From positions 1-62,915 of the forward strand of contig NZ_RQXT01000044.1 of assembly GCF_003863365.1 (NCBI RefSeq): a DNA stretch of 62,915 nt, in the 5' to 3' direction. The stretch is from Mesorhizobium tamadayense. GTDB taxonomy: Bacteria; Pseudomonadota; Alphaproteobacteria; Rhizobiales; Rhizobiaceae. The position numbers and the translations under genes are program-made. Numbering within the stretch: position 1 is the first letter of the stretch; every line of letters starts with the position of its first letter. Positions 16,192-24,889 of the stretch are shown one piece after another. Below the pieces are notes generated by a model, which worked only from the letters and a program-made list of their open reading frames with translations, was not told the DNA's origin and did no database searches.

Positions 16192-17256
16192 ATGCTGACT
16201 ACACAGACCGCACACAGGTCGTTTAGTTTCTACCTTTTGCCTGGCTTTTCGCTTCAAGCTTTCTCTTGCGCGATAGAAGTACTGAGGTTGGCCAACGAGG
16301 CAATCGGCAGGAACGTCTACAGCTGGCAGGTCATATCTGAGGACGGTCAACCGGTAATGTCGAGCTGCCGGCTGACCGTCAGCATCGACTCCACCTTGAG
16401 AGATGAACGGGAGAGAACCCAAAAATCGACCTTGACCTCGGCCGCCGTGATATGCGGCGGCAGCGCCATCCCGCGCCCGGAAAGGCAACTCGACGCATGG
16501 CTGAGGGAGTGTCGCATGCGTCGCATTCCCCTCATCTGCATCGGCAGTGGCACCGTCGTTGTTGCGCGGGCCGGACTGGCAGACGGACGCCGTTGCGCAG
16601 TCCACTGGGAACAGCTTCCGCTGTTTTGCGAGCAGTTTCCGGGCATAGAGTCCACGCAGACCGCGTTTGAACATGATGGAGATCTGCATACCTGCTCGGG
16701 TGGGGATGCCTCCTTCGACATGTTTTTGCACCTGGTTGAACGCGACCATGGTTCAGTCGTCGTCAATCGCATCTGTGAAAAGGCTATCGCATTCCGCATG
16801 CGCTCGGCCGGAGACCGGCAACGCCTGCCTCTTCATTCTCGTGTCCAGCTTAACCACAAGGCAGTGATGAAGGTCATCGGCCTGATGGAGGCAAGCTTGG
16901 ATGATCCTATGCCGGTCGACGATCTCGTGGCGTTAAGTGGAATATCGCGCCGGCAGATTGAAAGACTTTTCGAGAGAGAGCTAGGACGCTCCCCGAACCG
17001 ATATTACCTGGAGCTCCGTCTGGAGCGCGCGCACCTGCTTCTTGTGAGCACAAACTTGCCGGTCGTGGAAGTTGCGGTGGCGTGTGGGTTTATCTCGCCA
17101 TCGCACTTCTCCAAAGTCTATCGCGAAGCCTACGGATGCGCTCCGCATCAAACACGATTGGCAGCCCGCGCAAGCGGGCGCAGCCATCAGATGAATCCGG
17201 CGCTCGGACTGGATCTTGCCGGGACTTCCCAACGAAGATTTTCAATGGCCGGATGA
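16192..17256 (+). CDS. GATase1-like AraC-family regulator between tmm and tdm
   Basis: The 354-residue protein begins MLTTQTAHRSFSFYLLPGFS. The start at 16192 was chosen over 16165 because AGGAGGA lies directly upstream. An amidotransferase-like sensor (LQAFSCAIEVLRLANEAIGR, IPLICIGSGTVVVARAGLADG) precedes a C-terminal AraC domain (ISRRQIERLFERELGRSP, PVVEVAVACGFISPSHFSK). It has the same architecture as the regulators at 7254-8258 and 47742-48803. Its position between tmm and tdm suggests control of TMA and TMAO breakdown. The ligand is unknown. Confidence 0.88.
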   Translation: MLTTQTAHRSFSFYLLPGFSLQAFSCAIEVLRLANEAIGRNVYSWQVISEDGQPVMSSCRLTVSIDSTLRDERERTQKSTLTSAAVICGGSAIPRPERQLDAWLRECRMRRIPLICIGSGTVVVARAGLADGRRCAVHWEQLPLFCEQFPGIESTQTAFEHDGDLHTCSGGDASFDMFLHLVERDHGSVVVNRICEKAIAFRMRSAGDRQRLPLHSRVQLNHKAVMKVIGLMEASLDDPMPVDDLVALSGISRRQIERLFERELGRSPNRYYLELRLERAHLLLVSTNLPVVEVAVACGFISPSHFSKVYREAYGCAPHQTRLAARASGRSHQMNPALGLDLAGTSQRRFSMAG

Positions 17257-17328
17257 ATCGTTGATGCTGGCTTCAGGGACGCACTCAAGGGTGCTCGTCG
17301 ATCGTGTGCCTAGCCATGGGAGGCGGCA

Positions 17329-19692
17329 GTGACGCTTGCGGACTATCCTGCCGTGACGATGGGACCGCCGAAACCCAGCCTGATCCTGCAGCCCGGGCTG
17401 CTCGTGCCCGCCCTGGAGCGTTATCAAGTACCCGGTTCGGGCGCTGCGCTCATCGAAATCGAGGCGGGCGACCGCGTCACGATCCGCAATCTCGAAGGTG
17501 GGCAGGCCTGCGAACTGGTTGCCTTTGACGCCCAAGCGCGGATCGATCCCGGCATCCTCGGTGCTCGCGCCAATAGCGATGCCTCGGGTTTGAAGTCATT
17601 GCTTGCCAATGGTGACGAGAGCCTGCGGAAATTCCGGCTTGGCCTTGCTCAGCGCAAAGTCGACCTTGGCCGTGTCGAGGCGGTACGGTTTTTCGACAGC
17701 GGCACTCCGGCCGGGACGGAAGAGAGCTTCACCGTCGACCGATCCGGCATGCTTGCAGTGGCTGCGCCAGGGGCGCCCATGGCGGTCGACAGCCAGGACA
17801 CCACAACCCCGCTGGAAGTTCTGGTCAGCCACCCCACCGCACGCTCGGTCCGCAGATTTGAACTGCCCGATCCGCTCGCCGACACAGTGCTTGACCTCAC
17901 GGTAAAGTCGAGCACGGCCGAAGCCTACTTCGTCAAAGCCGGCGACTATATTCAGATCATCGACGTCGATGGCCGTCAGTGTACCGACTTCCAGTGTTTT
18001 TCGGCGCGCAAGCTCGACAAGGGGCGCGATCTCGCCCTCGATGTCACCGCCACCCGCTCGCTGATGGGCCATGCCTATCCGATGCCAGGCCTACATGCGA
18101 AATATTTCGATCAAGACTTCGAGCCACTGGTCGAGGTGGTTCAGGATACCTGTGGCCGGCACGACGCTTTTGCGCTGGCCTGCTATGCAAAATACTATGA
18201 CGATATCGGCTACCCGGGTCACATCAACTGCTCTGAGAACTTCAACGGCGCGCTCGCTCCCCATGGCGTGACATCGCGTGCAGGCTGGATGGCGGTCAAC
18301 TTCTTCTTCAACACCGGCATCGATGCCCATGGCGTGATGTATTCCGACGAGCCTTGGTCACGCCCGGGCGATTACGTGCTGCTGCGGGCGTTGACCGACA
18401 TCGTCTGCGTGTCTTCCGCCTGCCCCGATGACACCACTCCGGCCAACGGCTGGAACCCGACTGACATCCATGTCCGGACTTATTCCGGGCTGAACAAATT
18501 TCTGCGCGCGATGGCACGACGCACGACCCCGGAGGCCGAACCTAAAATGACCCGTGAGACAGCCTTCCATCCGAGCTTCTCGAAGCACACGCGCAATTTC
18601 GTCGAGTACAAGGGCTATTGGCTGCCCCAGGAATTTTCCAGGGAAGGCGCCATCGAGGAGTACTGGGCCTGTCGTGAAAAAGCGGTGGTGATGGACCTTT
18701 CGGCGCTCCGTAAGTTCGAGGTGACTGGCCCGGATTCTGAAACGCTGATGCAATACGCGCTCACCCGCGACGTCAGCAAATTGGGGGTCGGGCAAGTGGT
18801 CTATACCGCCATGTGCTATGAGCATGGCGGTATGATTGACGATGGTACCCTGCTGCGGCTTGGCAAGGACAATTTCCGCTGGATCTGCGGTGACGACTAT
18901 TCCGGCGTCTGGCTGCGCGAGCAAGCGGAGAAGCTCGGCCTAAAAGTGTTGATCCGCTCTTCGACCGACCAAATGCACAACATTGCCGTCCAAGGGCCGC
19001 GGAGCCGCGATATCCTAAAGGATATTGTCCGGACACCGCCTCACCAGCCGGCGCTCATCGAGCTCGAATGGTTCCGCTTCACCATCGGCCGTATCGGCGA
19101 CGCCGGCGGCGTCCCTGTCGTGGTATCGCGCACCGGATACACCGGCGAACTCGGCTATGAGATATGGTGCCACCCGCGGGATGCCGAAAAGGTTTTTGAT
19201 GCCGTGTGGGCAGCTGGCCAGCCACACGGACTGAAGCCCATGGGGTTGGCTGCACTGGACATGGTGCGCATCGAAGCTGGACTTATCTTCGCAAATTACG
19301 AATTCTCAGACCAGACGGATCCGTTCGAAGCCGGCATCGGATTCACCGTGCCGCTCAAAACCAAGACAGACGACTTCATCGGTCGCGACGCGCTTATTCG
19401 GCGCAAGGAGCATCCGCGGCACAAGCTGGTCGGTCTCGACATCGATTCAAACGTCGCCGTCGGTCACGGGGACTGCATCCATATTGGCCGCGCCCAGATC
19501 GGCGTCGTCACTTCATCGATGCGCTCGCCTGTGCTGAAGAAGAATATTGCGCTAGCCCGTATCGACGCGACGCATGCCGAAGTCGGCACCGAGGTCGAGA
19601 TCGGAAAGCTCGACGGCCACCAAAAGCGCCTGCCGGCCCGCATCGTACCCTTCGCCCACTATGATCCCAAGAAGGAAAGACCAAGATCGTGA
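17329..19692 (+). CDS. tdm: Trimethylamine-N-oxide demethylase (aldolase)
   Basis: This 787-residue protein matches Tdm in length and order. A DUF1989 (urea-carboxylase-associated-like) domain spans roughly residues 190-400, with cysteines in CTDFQCFSARKLDKGRDL and INCSENFNGALAPHG that are candidate zinc ligands. A GcvT-type tetrahydrofolate-binding domain covers the C-terminal ~360 residues (GTVYTAM-like VGQVVYTAMCYEHGGMIDDG, SRTGYTGELGYEIWCHP). Tdm splits TMAO into dimethylamine and formaldehyde, and the second domain can capture the formaldehyde. The GTG at 17329 follows GGGAGGCGG; an ATG at 17359 is the alternative. It is probably transcribed with the regulator upstream. Confidence 0.94.
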   Translation: MTLADYPAVTMGPPKPSLILQPGLLVPALERYQVPGSGAALIEIEAGDRVTIRNLEGGQACELVAFDAQARIDPGILGARANSDASGLKSLLANGDESLRKFRLGLAQRKVDLGRVEAVRFFDSGTPAGTEESFTVDRSGMLAVAAPGAPMAVDSQDTTTPLEVLVSHPTARSVRRFELPDPLADTVLDLTVKSSTAEAYFVKAGDYIQIIDVDGRQCTDFQCFSARKLDKGRDLALDVTATRSLMGHAYPMPGLHAKYFDQDFEPLVEVVQDTCGRHDAFALACYAKYYDDIGYPGHINCSENFNGALAPHGVTSRAGWMAVNFFFNTGIDAHGVMYSDEPWSRPGDYVLLRALTDIVCVSSACPDDTTPANGWNPTDIHVRTYSGLNKFLRAMARRTTPEAEPKMTRETAFHPSFSKHTRNFVEYKGYWLPQEFSREGAIEEYWACREKAVVMDLSALRKFEVTGPDSETLMQYALTRDVSKLGVGQVVYTAMCYEHGGMIDDGTLLRLGKDNFRWICGDDYSGVWLREQAEKLGLKVLIRSSTDQMHNIAVQGPRSRDILKDIVRTPPHQPALIELEWFRFTIGRIGDAGGVPVVVSRTGYTGELGYEIWCHPRDAEKVFDAVWAAGQPHGLKPMGLAALDMVRIEAGLIFANYEFSDQTDPFEAGIGFTVPLKTKTDDFIGRDALIRRKEHPRHKLVGLDIDSNVAVGHGDCIHIGRAQIGVVTSSMRSPVLKKNIALARIDATHAEVGTEVEIGKLDGHQKRLPARIVPFAHYDPKKERPRS

Positions 19693-20020
19693 GGGAAGAA
19701 TGTGGTGCAAAGATCGCGACCGCGGTGGACAACTTCCGCCTCTCTCCGTCAGTTCGAATGGCAGGAAGACGAGATCAAGCCTGGATACGTTCGAATTCGA
19801 GGGCAAACACCGGCTCTTCCAGCCGGGGGGATCGGCGGTAGCGGACCTCCGCTACCAAAACTCTCCCAGTTAAATCAGCCACTTAGATGCAGCCTCCTGC
19901 TTCTGGGTGGCTGATTTCATGTCGCACCATGTTGCAAACCACTACCGTTGATTTCCAAGGGTTCCCTGCCACTATCGGCAGGTCCATGCGACATGGACGC
20001 GACATGGGAAGGGGATCAAA
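19693..20020. other. Structured intergenic region after tdm
   Basis: There is no convincing gene in these 328 bases; short open frames lack ribosome sites and known motifs. Three hairpins follow each other: CGGCT/AGCCG (19811-19825), GGTAGCGG/CCGCTACC with a 4-base loop (19837-19856), and an 11-bp inverted repeat (19872-19917). The region marks the change from metabolic genes to small accessory genes. Confidence 0.55.
19872..19917. terminator. 11-bp perfect inverted repeat, possible terminator
   Basis: AAATCAGCCAC at 19872-19882 pairs perfectly with GTGGCTGATTT at 19907-19917. The 24-base loop itself contains GCAG/CTGC. A short T-run closes the right arm. It could end tdm transcription or be the trace of a mobile-element junction. 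Confidence 0.45.
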
Positions 20021-20440
20021 ATGGAGCTTGAAGAATTCATATCCGAAACGCTTCGCCAGATACTTTCCGGCGCTGCCAAGGCGCAAGACACCGAGATCGG
20101 CAAGAACGTCAATGCCGCGTTTCCTGGCGTGCTGGGCAGCAATCTGTCCGTGCTTCCTGAGTTCGGAGTGTTCGCGCGCGTCGACTTCGATGTTGCCGTA
20201 ACAGCGGAATCTACTGTCGGCGGCAAGGGGTCGATCAGGGTTTGGGGACTCGGTGCCGAGGGCGGTAAGGACAGTCGATCACAGACGGTTAGCAGGGTCG
20301 TTTTTGCAGTGCCGTTACGGTTGCCCGACGGAGATCAATCGAAGAAAGTGGCTGTGGACAGGGCCGAGGACAAAAACAGGGAGAGGCTTCGACAAGCGCA
20401 GGGTCGGCATTTAGAAGAAATGGGCAAGCGGCTTGCATGA
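20021..20440 (+). CDS. Trypco2-domain-like protein
   Basis: This 139-residue protein starts MELEEFISETLRQILSGAAK and continues with a beta-rich segment FDVAVTAESTVGGKGSIRV, then SQTVSRVVFAVPLRLP. That order (amphipathic helix, then beta strands ending in a VPLxLP-like strand) fits the trypsin-co-occurring domain 2 family, whose members accompany peptidases or signalling modules in variable loci. No trypsin-like protease is nearby. The C-terminus is charged and helical (RAEDKNRERLRQAQGRHLEE). Function is unknown and the family call is by pattern only. Confidence 0.6.
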   Translation: MELEEFISETLRQILSGAAKAQDTEIGKNVNAAFPGVLGSNLSVLPEFGVFARVDFDVAVTAESTVGGKGSIRVWGLGAEGGKDSRSQTVSRVVFAVPLRLPDGDQSKKVAVDRAEDKNRERLRQAQGRHLEEMGKRLA

Positions 20441-20487
20441 AGGCCGCGCACAATGAGGCAGCGGCCCTCTTATTATGCGCTCAGCAA

Positions 20488-20847
20488 TTACTTATAGAAC
20501 CAGCGATCCCGATCGTGCGCGGTGGCCTCGTTTAGGGTGAGGCCCAATAACAGGCCCAACCCGGCGCCGACCATGAACGCCGTTGAAACCATCCCCGGAT
20601 TTTCTCGAACGGCACCCGAAACCGACTCAGCCCCGGTTCGGAGCGCCTGAGCAGTCTTGCCCGCGCGGTCGGCAGCGGTTTCATACCAGCCTTCCGCCAC
20701 CTCCTCTGCCTCTTCGGCGCGCTCGGCCAGGATCCGATTGATCTTGTTGATTTCGCGCTTTAATTGCGCGACTTGCTTTTCAAGCGCCTCCTGAGCCTCG
20801 CTCTGGGTTATCTTCGGCGTTGAGGATTCGTCGCTCGTGTCAGGCAT
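20488..20847 (-). CDS. DUF883 / ElaB-YqjD-like membrane-anchored protein
   Basis: This 119-residue protein starts at 20847 behind AAGGAGAAA. A long acidic coiled coil (SEAQEALEKQVAQLKREINK, ILAERAEEAEEVAEGWYE) leads to a C-terminal glycine-rich membrane helix (MVSTAFMVGAGLGLLLGLTL). The layout is that of DUF883 proteins such as ElaB and YqjD of Escherichia coli, which tie ribosomes to the inner membrane in stationary phase. A ribosomal role here is inference from family only. The longer upstream reading to 20925 has no support. Confidence 0.75.
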   Translation of the reverse strand: MPDTSDESSTPKITQSEAQEALEKQVAQLKREINKINRILAERAEEAEEVAEGWYETAADRAGKTAQALRTGAESVSGAVRENPGMVSTAFMVGAGLGLLLGLTLNEATAHDRDRWFYK

Positions 20848-20962
20848 CGGTTTTCTCCTTCGCGTCGATCGCTCAACGGCCCCCATTGGAAGAAAGTTCC
20901 GGCAATGACAAAAGCCCGCCACCATCGGCAGCGGGCCACTTCGTGCAAATTTGCCCTGAGCG

Positions 20963-21296
20963 TCAGGCCTGAGCGACTATGTCGTCGACAAGGCTTTTGA
21001 GGATCATGATCTCGCTGACCTCGTCATCCGTGTTCCAGCGGCGCCGGACCCTCACCTTCGCGTGCAAGCCCTCCAGGCTCTTTGCGCGAGTCCGCATCAC
21101 ACGCTGAAACGCGCCGGCCGTTGCCGCGGCTTTCTTGGCCTCCTTCTTTTCGGCCTTGCGAACGCGGGCTGTAAGGCGATCGAGCTCCGCTTCGAGTTCC
21201 GCAGTTCTTGTAGTGGCCTTCTGGCGCCGCGCGTCTGGCGGCGTTGAACTCGGCCTCGAGCCGCAAGAGCTTTGCGTCTGGCGTTTGCTTGCCCAT
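20963..21296 (-). pseudogene. Frameshifted coiled-coil hypothetical gene
   Basis: Translation from ATG 21296 gives MGKQTPDAKLLRLEAEFNAA and then loses sense. Shifting frame by one base near 21228 restores a continuous coiled coil (AELEAELDRLTARVRKAEKK, KSLEGLHAKVRVRRRWNTDD) that ends at a TGA at 20963-20965. The joined protein would be about 110 residues, basic and helical. Its start overlaps the stop of the Tat-signal gene upstream by one base, so both were one operon. It is either a true frameshift or a sequence error. Function is unknown. Confidence 0.6.
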
Positions 21297-22210
21297 CACG
21301 CTGTCGCCTGCCCGGCCCCTTTGATGTAGGCGCGGATAGCGTTCCGGCCGGCGCCGGCGTCGATCATGCCCTGAACATGGTCGATGGTCTGGACCATCTC
21401 CCGCTTGAGGCGTTCTTGCGTCTCTTCGGGCAGCAATGCCAACTTCTCGTCGATGCTCCTCGCCCCCGACGCGGCCGGTGAGGAGTCAACCCGGGTTGAC
21501 CCTTCAGAGGGCGAAGCCCCAGCCTTTGCAAGCCGCCTGATGTCGGCGGCGATCGACAGAAAGGCCTCATTGTCTGGAAAATCATTGAAGCCGAGCCTGT
21601 CGGACGCTCGGAGCTTGATCACCATCCCGTCGAGCGTCCCGGACGGCGTTGCGAAGATTCGACGGCCGACCTGCCACATCTCGTCGACGCGGGCATCATA
21701 GGCTTCGTCTGCAGGGTAGAGCCTTGCTCGGTCTATTTCCTCGATCTTGGCGAGGTAGGCCTCCTTCAAGGCCTCACACGTGGCTCTCTGCGCCTCGACC
21801 TCCTTTGTCCATGCGACCCAGATGGCCGGGAGCTTGTTGTTCCACGTGTCTCCAATCGTCGTGGCTGCGAACGCCTCCTTTACGTCGTCTGGCATGCGCG
21901 GTTCTTCCCACTTCGGCGGCTCCAGCGAGTAAAGAGCCACGCACTGCCCGTGGATCTCGTGCTGGGCTATCGACGCCAGTTCCATCCTGGCGTGGGCTTC
22001 CTCCATTTCGCGATCGAGCCGGAACAGCTCGGCGTCGGGATGCTCGGCAGGCGCGGCGACGGTGGCGGCCAGGGCAGCCGAAGCCGCGCCCATGGCGGGA
22101 ATGGCAGCGATTGCGCCAAGCAGGAGACGACGGGAAAACCGCCCTGTGATGGTCTTTCCCTCGGCGCCGGGTATAGCTTCGCCGGCGGCCGGAACATGGA
22201 TGTTCGGCAT
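21296..22210 (-). CDS. Hypothetical protein with twin-arginine signal
   Basis: This 304-residue protein carries a Tat-like signal, FSRRLLLGAIAAIPAMGAAS, at residues ~25-45, followed by an AXA-type cleavage region. The mature part is mostly helical (ELFRLDREMEEAHARMELAS, TKEVEAQRATCEALKEAYL) and ends with a helix rich in charge. There is no known enzyme motif. It is probably secreted folded into the periplasm. It is cotranscribed with the frameshifted coiled-coil gene and divergent from a small ribbon-helix-helix gene. Similar pairs occur in rhizobial accessory DNA, as far as I recall. Confidence 0.7.
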   Translation of the reverse strand: MPNIHVPAAGEAIPGAEGKTITGRFSRRLLLGAIAAIPAMGAASAALAATVAAPAEHPDAELFRLDREMEEAHARMELASIAQHEIHGQCVALYSLEPPKWEEPRMPDDVKEAFAATTIGDTWNNKLPAIWVAWTKEVEAQRATCEALKEAYLAKIEEIDRARLYPADEAYDARVDEMWQVGRRIFATPSGTLDGMVIKLRASDRLGFNDFPDNEAFLSIAADIRRLAKAGASPSEGSTRVDSSPAASGARSIDEKLALLPEETQERLKREMVQTIDHVQGMIDAGAGRNAIRAYIKGAGQATA

Positions 22211-22269
22211 CGGATCTTCTCCAATTCGGTTTCATGTGAGGCTCCAGCGCTTCCGCCAGAACGGGAATT

Positions 22270-22279
22270 CTGATATCAG
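22270..22279. promoter_or_regulatory. CTGATATCAG palindrome, candidate ribbon-helix-helix operator
   Basis: This perfect 10-bp palindrome lies 8 bases before the start of the ribbon-helix-helix gene and within the 76-base divergent gap shared with the Tat-signal gene. Small proteins of that fold usually bind short palindromes in their own promoters. Confidence 0.4.
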
Positions 22280-22286
22280 AGTTTTT

Positions 22287-22493
22287 ATGCCAAAGCAAGA
22301 AACCGTGGTATCAAAGAAACGGCGCGGACCGGCCCCAACTGGCAAGGGTGTTCCAATCATGGTCCGCCTTCAACCGGACATGCTCGCGGGCGTCGATCAA
22401 TTTGTTGCCGAGCATGATGTTTCGCGACCTGAAGCCGTTCGATTGATCATTCGTGACTGGTTGATCAGACATCAGGTATTGAAGGCTGAGTGA
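22287..22493 (+). CDS. Ribbon-helix-helix DNA-binding protein
   Basis: This 68-residue basic protein has a short beta strand, GVPIMVRLQPDMLAGVDQFV, followed by two helices, HDVSRPEAVRLIIRDWLIRH, the standard CopG/Arc-type ribbon-helix-helix order. Such proteins are repressors or antitoxins. A palindrome sits just before its start and the gene is divergent from the Tat-signal gene. The downstream HEPN-like gene begins 127 bases later on the same strand, so an antitoxin role is possible though unproven. Confidence 0.75.
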   Translation: MPKQETVVSKKRRGPAPTGKGVPIMVRLQPDMLAGVDQFVAEHDVSRPEAVRLIIRDWLIRHQVLKAE

Positions 22494-22620
22494 ACTCGGG
22501 CGAAGCCTCACCCCCAGGGCCGCCCGCCATTCTCGGCGATGGAACTCGAAGCCAGCGGATCGAGGGCAGGCGGGAAACCGACTGGTCGCTGTCCGCGACG
22601 CTTGATCGGACCATATCCCC

Positions 22621-23202
22621 GTGGCGCCATTGCCCTACGCGTTTCGTGCTTGGCTTTTTCTCCAAGCCCTGGATGACATTCAGGCTGCCTACAAGGCCGC
22701 TGCACAAGCCCTTAGCAGCCGCCCGGATGAAATCGAGGAAGAAGTGCGCCGGCGGCTTGGTATTGGGCCGACAGATGCCTTCCCTGACCGAAACGATGAC
22801 AACGAGGAAGATTATGTCGGCCGCCTTTATGATGAGGCCGGCGACTTGGAAGAGCGGGCCGACAGAGGTGCGCACTTTGTCCGCAAGGCGTTCCTCATTG
22901 CCCTGTTTCACCATTGGGAACGGCATTGCAACGCCGAACTCAAACGGGCAACCTACGGGCACCCGCGGGGATGGCTAAGCCAGCGAGGAAAGAGCCCCTA
23001 CGCCAAGGAAATCCTCGAACTGGAGCGAGCGGCTAACTGCGCCAAGCATGGCCCAGTGCACTCTTGTCAGAACCTATTCAAGATGGCGCCGGACCTGTTC
23101 CCGACAGTCGCGACGGCGGCGAAGGCAAGCGAGCGGACACTGGCGATCGACGGTTCGACGCTGGACCGCTTCTTCGAGGTCGTGCGAAAGGCCGCCTCTT
23201 AG
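22621..23202 (+). CDS. HEPN-like hypothetical protein
   Basis: This 193-residue protein is helical and contains LERAANCAKHGPVHSCQNLF near residues 138-157. The arginine and histidine there are separated by six residues, which fits the R-x4-6-H active-site motif of HEPN ribonucleases and relatives with an NxxKHG core. Upstream helices (AHFVRKAFLIALFHHWERHC) suit a four-helix bundle. The GTG start lacks a clear ribosome site, so the N-terminus is uncertain. It may be the toxin half of a module with the ribbon-helix-helix gene, or a stand-alone defence-type nuclease. The call rests on the motif only. Confidence 0.5.
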   Translation: MAPLPYAFRAWLFLQALDDIQAAYKAAAQALSSRPDEIEEEVRRRLGIGPTDAFPDRNDDNEEDYVGRLYDEAGDLEERADRGAHFVRKAFLIALFHHWERHCNAELKRATYGHPRGWLSQRGKSPYAKEILELERAANCAKHGPVHSCQNLFKMAPDLFPTVATAAKASERTLAIDGSTLDRFFEVVRKAAS

Positions 23203-23303
23203 CGCCGTCTGATCGGCAGATACCGCCCGATAGCGCTCGCACTTGCGCAAGATCGCGCATCGCGCGATGCTGCCCTAGGGGAAATAGAGGGAGGGGCTTA
23301 AAC

Positions 23304-23605
23304 ATGGCACGCATAGAGCGCGTTGAGACCCGCAAGCGCGGTTTCTTCGGAATGATCTTCTGGTGGATGTTTTTTTGGCCTTCAACGGCCTGATGGGGCT
23401 CTGGATATTCTACGCCGCCAAGATTTCCAGTGAACATTACCAAGCCATGGCCGACGCTGCCTCACAGGCCGGGACCGCGATCGGCGGGACCATTGCCGTC
23501 GGGATCCTGCTTTGGCTTTGGATGTTCGGCGATATCATCCTCGGGCTGCTGGTTCTGCTTTCACGGGGCAAGAAAGTCACGATCGAGCGGACTATCGAGG
23601 GCTGA
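23304..23605 (+). pseudogene. Two-helix membrane protein gene with a frameshift in a T tract
   Basis: From ATG 23304, after GGGAGGGG, the frame reads MARIERVETRKRGFFGMIFW and stops soon after a run of seven T at 23370-23377. One added T would continue it as FFLAFNGLMGLWIFYA, joining the frame that runs to 23605 (second membrane helix GTIAVGILLWLWMFGDIILG, then RGKKVTIERTIEG). The intact protein would be about 100 residues with two transmembrane helices. Slippage on the T tract, a real deletion or a sequence error are all possible. Function unknown. Confidence 0.55.
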
Positions 23606-23649
23606 AAATATGCGTAGGCCGATCACGATCCTTGCCGTCTGGCTTTGCG

Positions 23650-23823
23650 CTAGCTCGTCCTAAACTCGGGCTCTGGAGGCGGCGCGTTCGGGTCAGGGCA
23701 ACCGGACAATTGCTCACACGAAGGGTGCCTGTCGCCAACGCCGCCATAGTGTTCCACGAGTTTTGCGAATCCGTAGGCGAAGGCGAAAAGAAGCGCCAGG
23801 ACAACCATTATTCGGACGGCCAT
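23650..23823 (-). CDS. Small membrane-anchored proline-rich peptide
   Basis: This 57-residue frame has an N-terminal hydrophobic helix, MAVRIMVVLALLFAFAYGFA, then a short polar tail with two cysteines (HPSCEQLSGCPDPNAPPPEP). It is too short for standard calling but looks like a real tail-exposed small protein. No strong ribosome site was seen; TATAAT lies just upstream of the ATG. Treat it as tentative. Confidence 0.4.
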   Translation of the reverse strand: MAVRIMVVLALLFAFAYGFAKLVEHYGGVGDRHPSCEQLSGCPDPNAPPPEPEFRTS

Positions 23824-24050
23824 TCGGGATTATAGCAGGACGTCGATCCGGATTTGACCAGCTACAGGTAGAAGAGCGACCTTCCACGGGCGCCAGCCAA
23901 GGCATCCTTCGTTCACATGCTGCGCATATTGGCCAGAGCGCATATACTATCAAGCAACCGGTGCCCGTCCGGCGTCGAGTTCATCCCCGAGAATGGCGGC
24001 GGCGATGGGGTGAGGCTGCGGAGGAATGTCTAAAAGGAGAGGATTGAGCG

Positions 24051-24233
24051 CTAGCTTCCCCCAGCTTGACTGAATACAACCGTACCGTCGTCTTTGCGAA
24101 CTTCCACCGCCACAATACCGGCCTTCCGATCTTGAAAGGTCGCCAGCGCGTGGTCCCGTGCCGCTTTCTCGGTATCGAAGGGCGTCTTTTCAAGAATGCC
24201 GTGTTTCCCGTACCAGATCACCGTGAAGGCCAT
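24051..24233 (-). CDS. Small conserved-looking hypothetical protein
   Basis: This 60-residue protein (MAFTVIWYGKHGILEKTPFD, AGIVAVEVRKDDGTVVFSQA) has alternating hydrophobic strands around one helix and balanced composition, like small DUF-type proteins of rhizobial islands. It stands alone between the short membrane peptide and a long gene-poor stretch. No function can be assigned. Confidence 0.5.
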   Translation of the reverse strand: MAFTVIWYGKHGILEKTPFDTEKAARDHALATFQDRKAGIVAVEVRKDDGTVVFSQAGGS

Positions 24234-24889
24234 TTACGAATTATGCGCCTTGCCGCAGCATCGGTCTACGGCCAAGAAGAACGCCGGTGGTCCTGCTGTC
24301 CTACCCCCGACAGAGTGCGCCGGGCTGCTGCTATCCCAGCCCTGGGCGCAATGTCACGCCTCCGTGACTGGATACATTCCGCATTGCTTAAATTGTAAGC
24401 TTTGCTAGATCAGCCGCGGGACAAACGCGTTCGGGCGAACGCCTAATTGGTGTGGGGCATTTTGACGGATTCAACACGGCTTGAATGCCGGCGCTGCTAT
24501 GGCGCTGGCAAGGTCTTCGATTGCGTAAAGTGGGTATCGGGTCTTGCTGCCCCGGCGGGACGCACCAACTTGGGTGTCCGTTGCATGCAAAGACTGCGCT
24601 GGAACGGGAGTTCGTAGCCTAGCCGCTTGATGCCGGGGCCTCGCCAGCGCGTGTTTCAGCTGGCCGCTGGCACCGCCGAAGCGTCCCGCGCCTCCTGGCG
24701 CCTGCCTGGGGCCGCGCCACACCAACCGAGCCTGTTCGGCGTGATGTCGATAACGTGCGGGCATGGGCTGACTCGGAAATGGCACTGCGTGTCGGTTTGG
24801 GTCGCCATCGTATTGGATCTCGCGACATCCTGACAATCAGGCGAATTTTAGCCAGAAAAGGCATAGAGAAGCCCGACCTTGGCCGGGAC
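24234..24889. other. Gene-poor region of 656 bases
   Basis: No supported gene was seen. Open frames here are short and of unbiased composition. A segment at 24659-24707 is repeated in diverged form near 61370-61422 (listed separately). The remainder looks like eroded coding DNA. Confidence 0.6.
24659..24707. repeat. Dispersed repeat, copy 1
   Basis: This segment contains GCTGGCCGCTG and then GCCGAAGCGTCCCGCGC and CTGGCGC-CTGC. The same order, with small changes, appears at 61370-61422. The two copies are 36 kb apart and both intergenic, so this may be a short interspersed repeat family. Confidence 0.45.
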
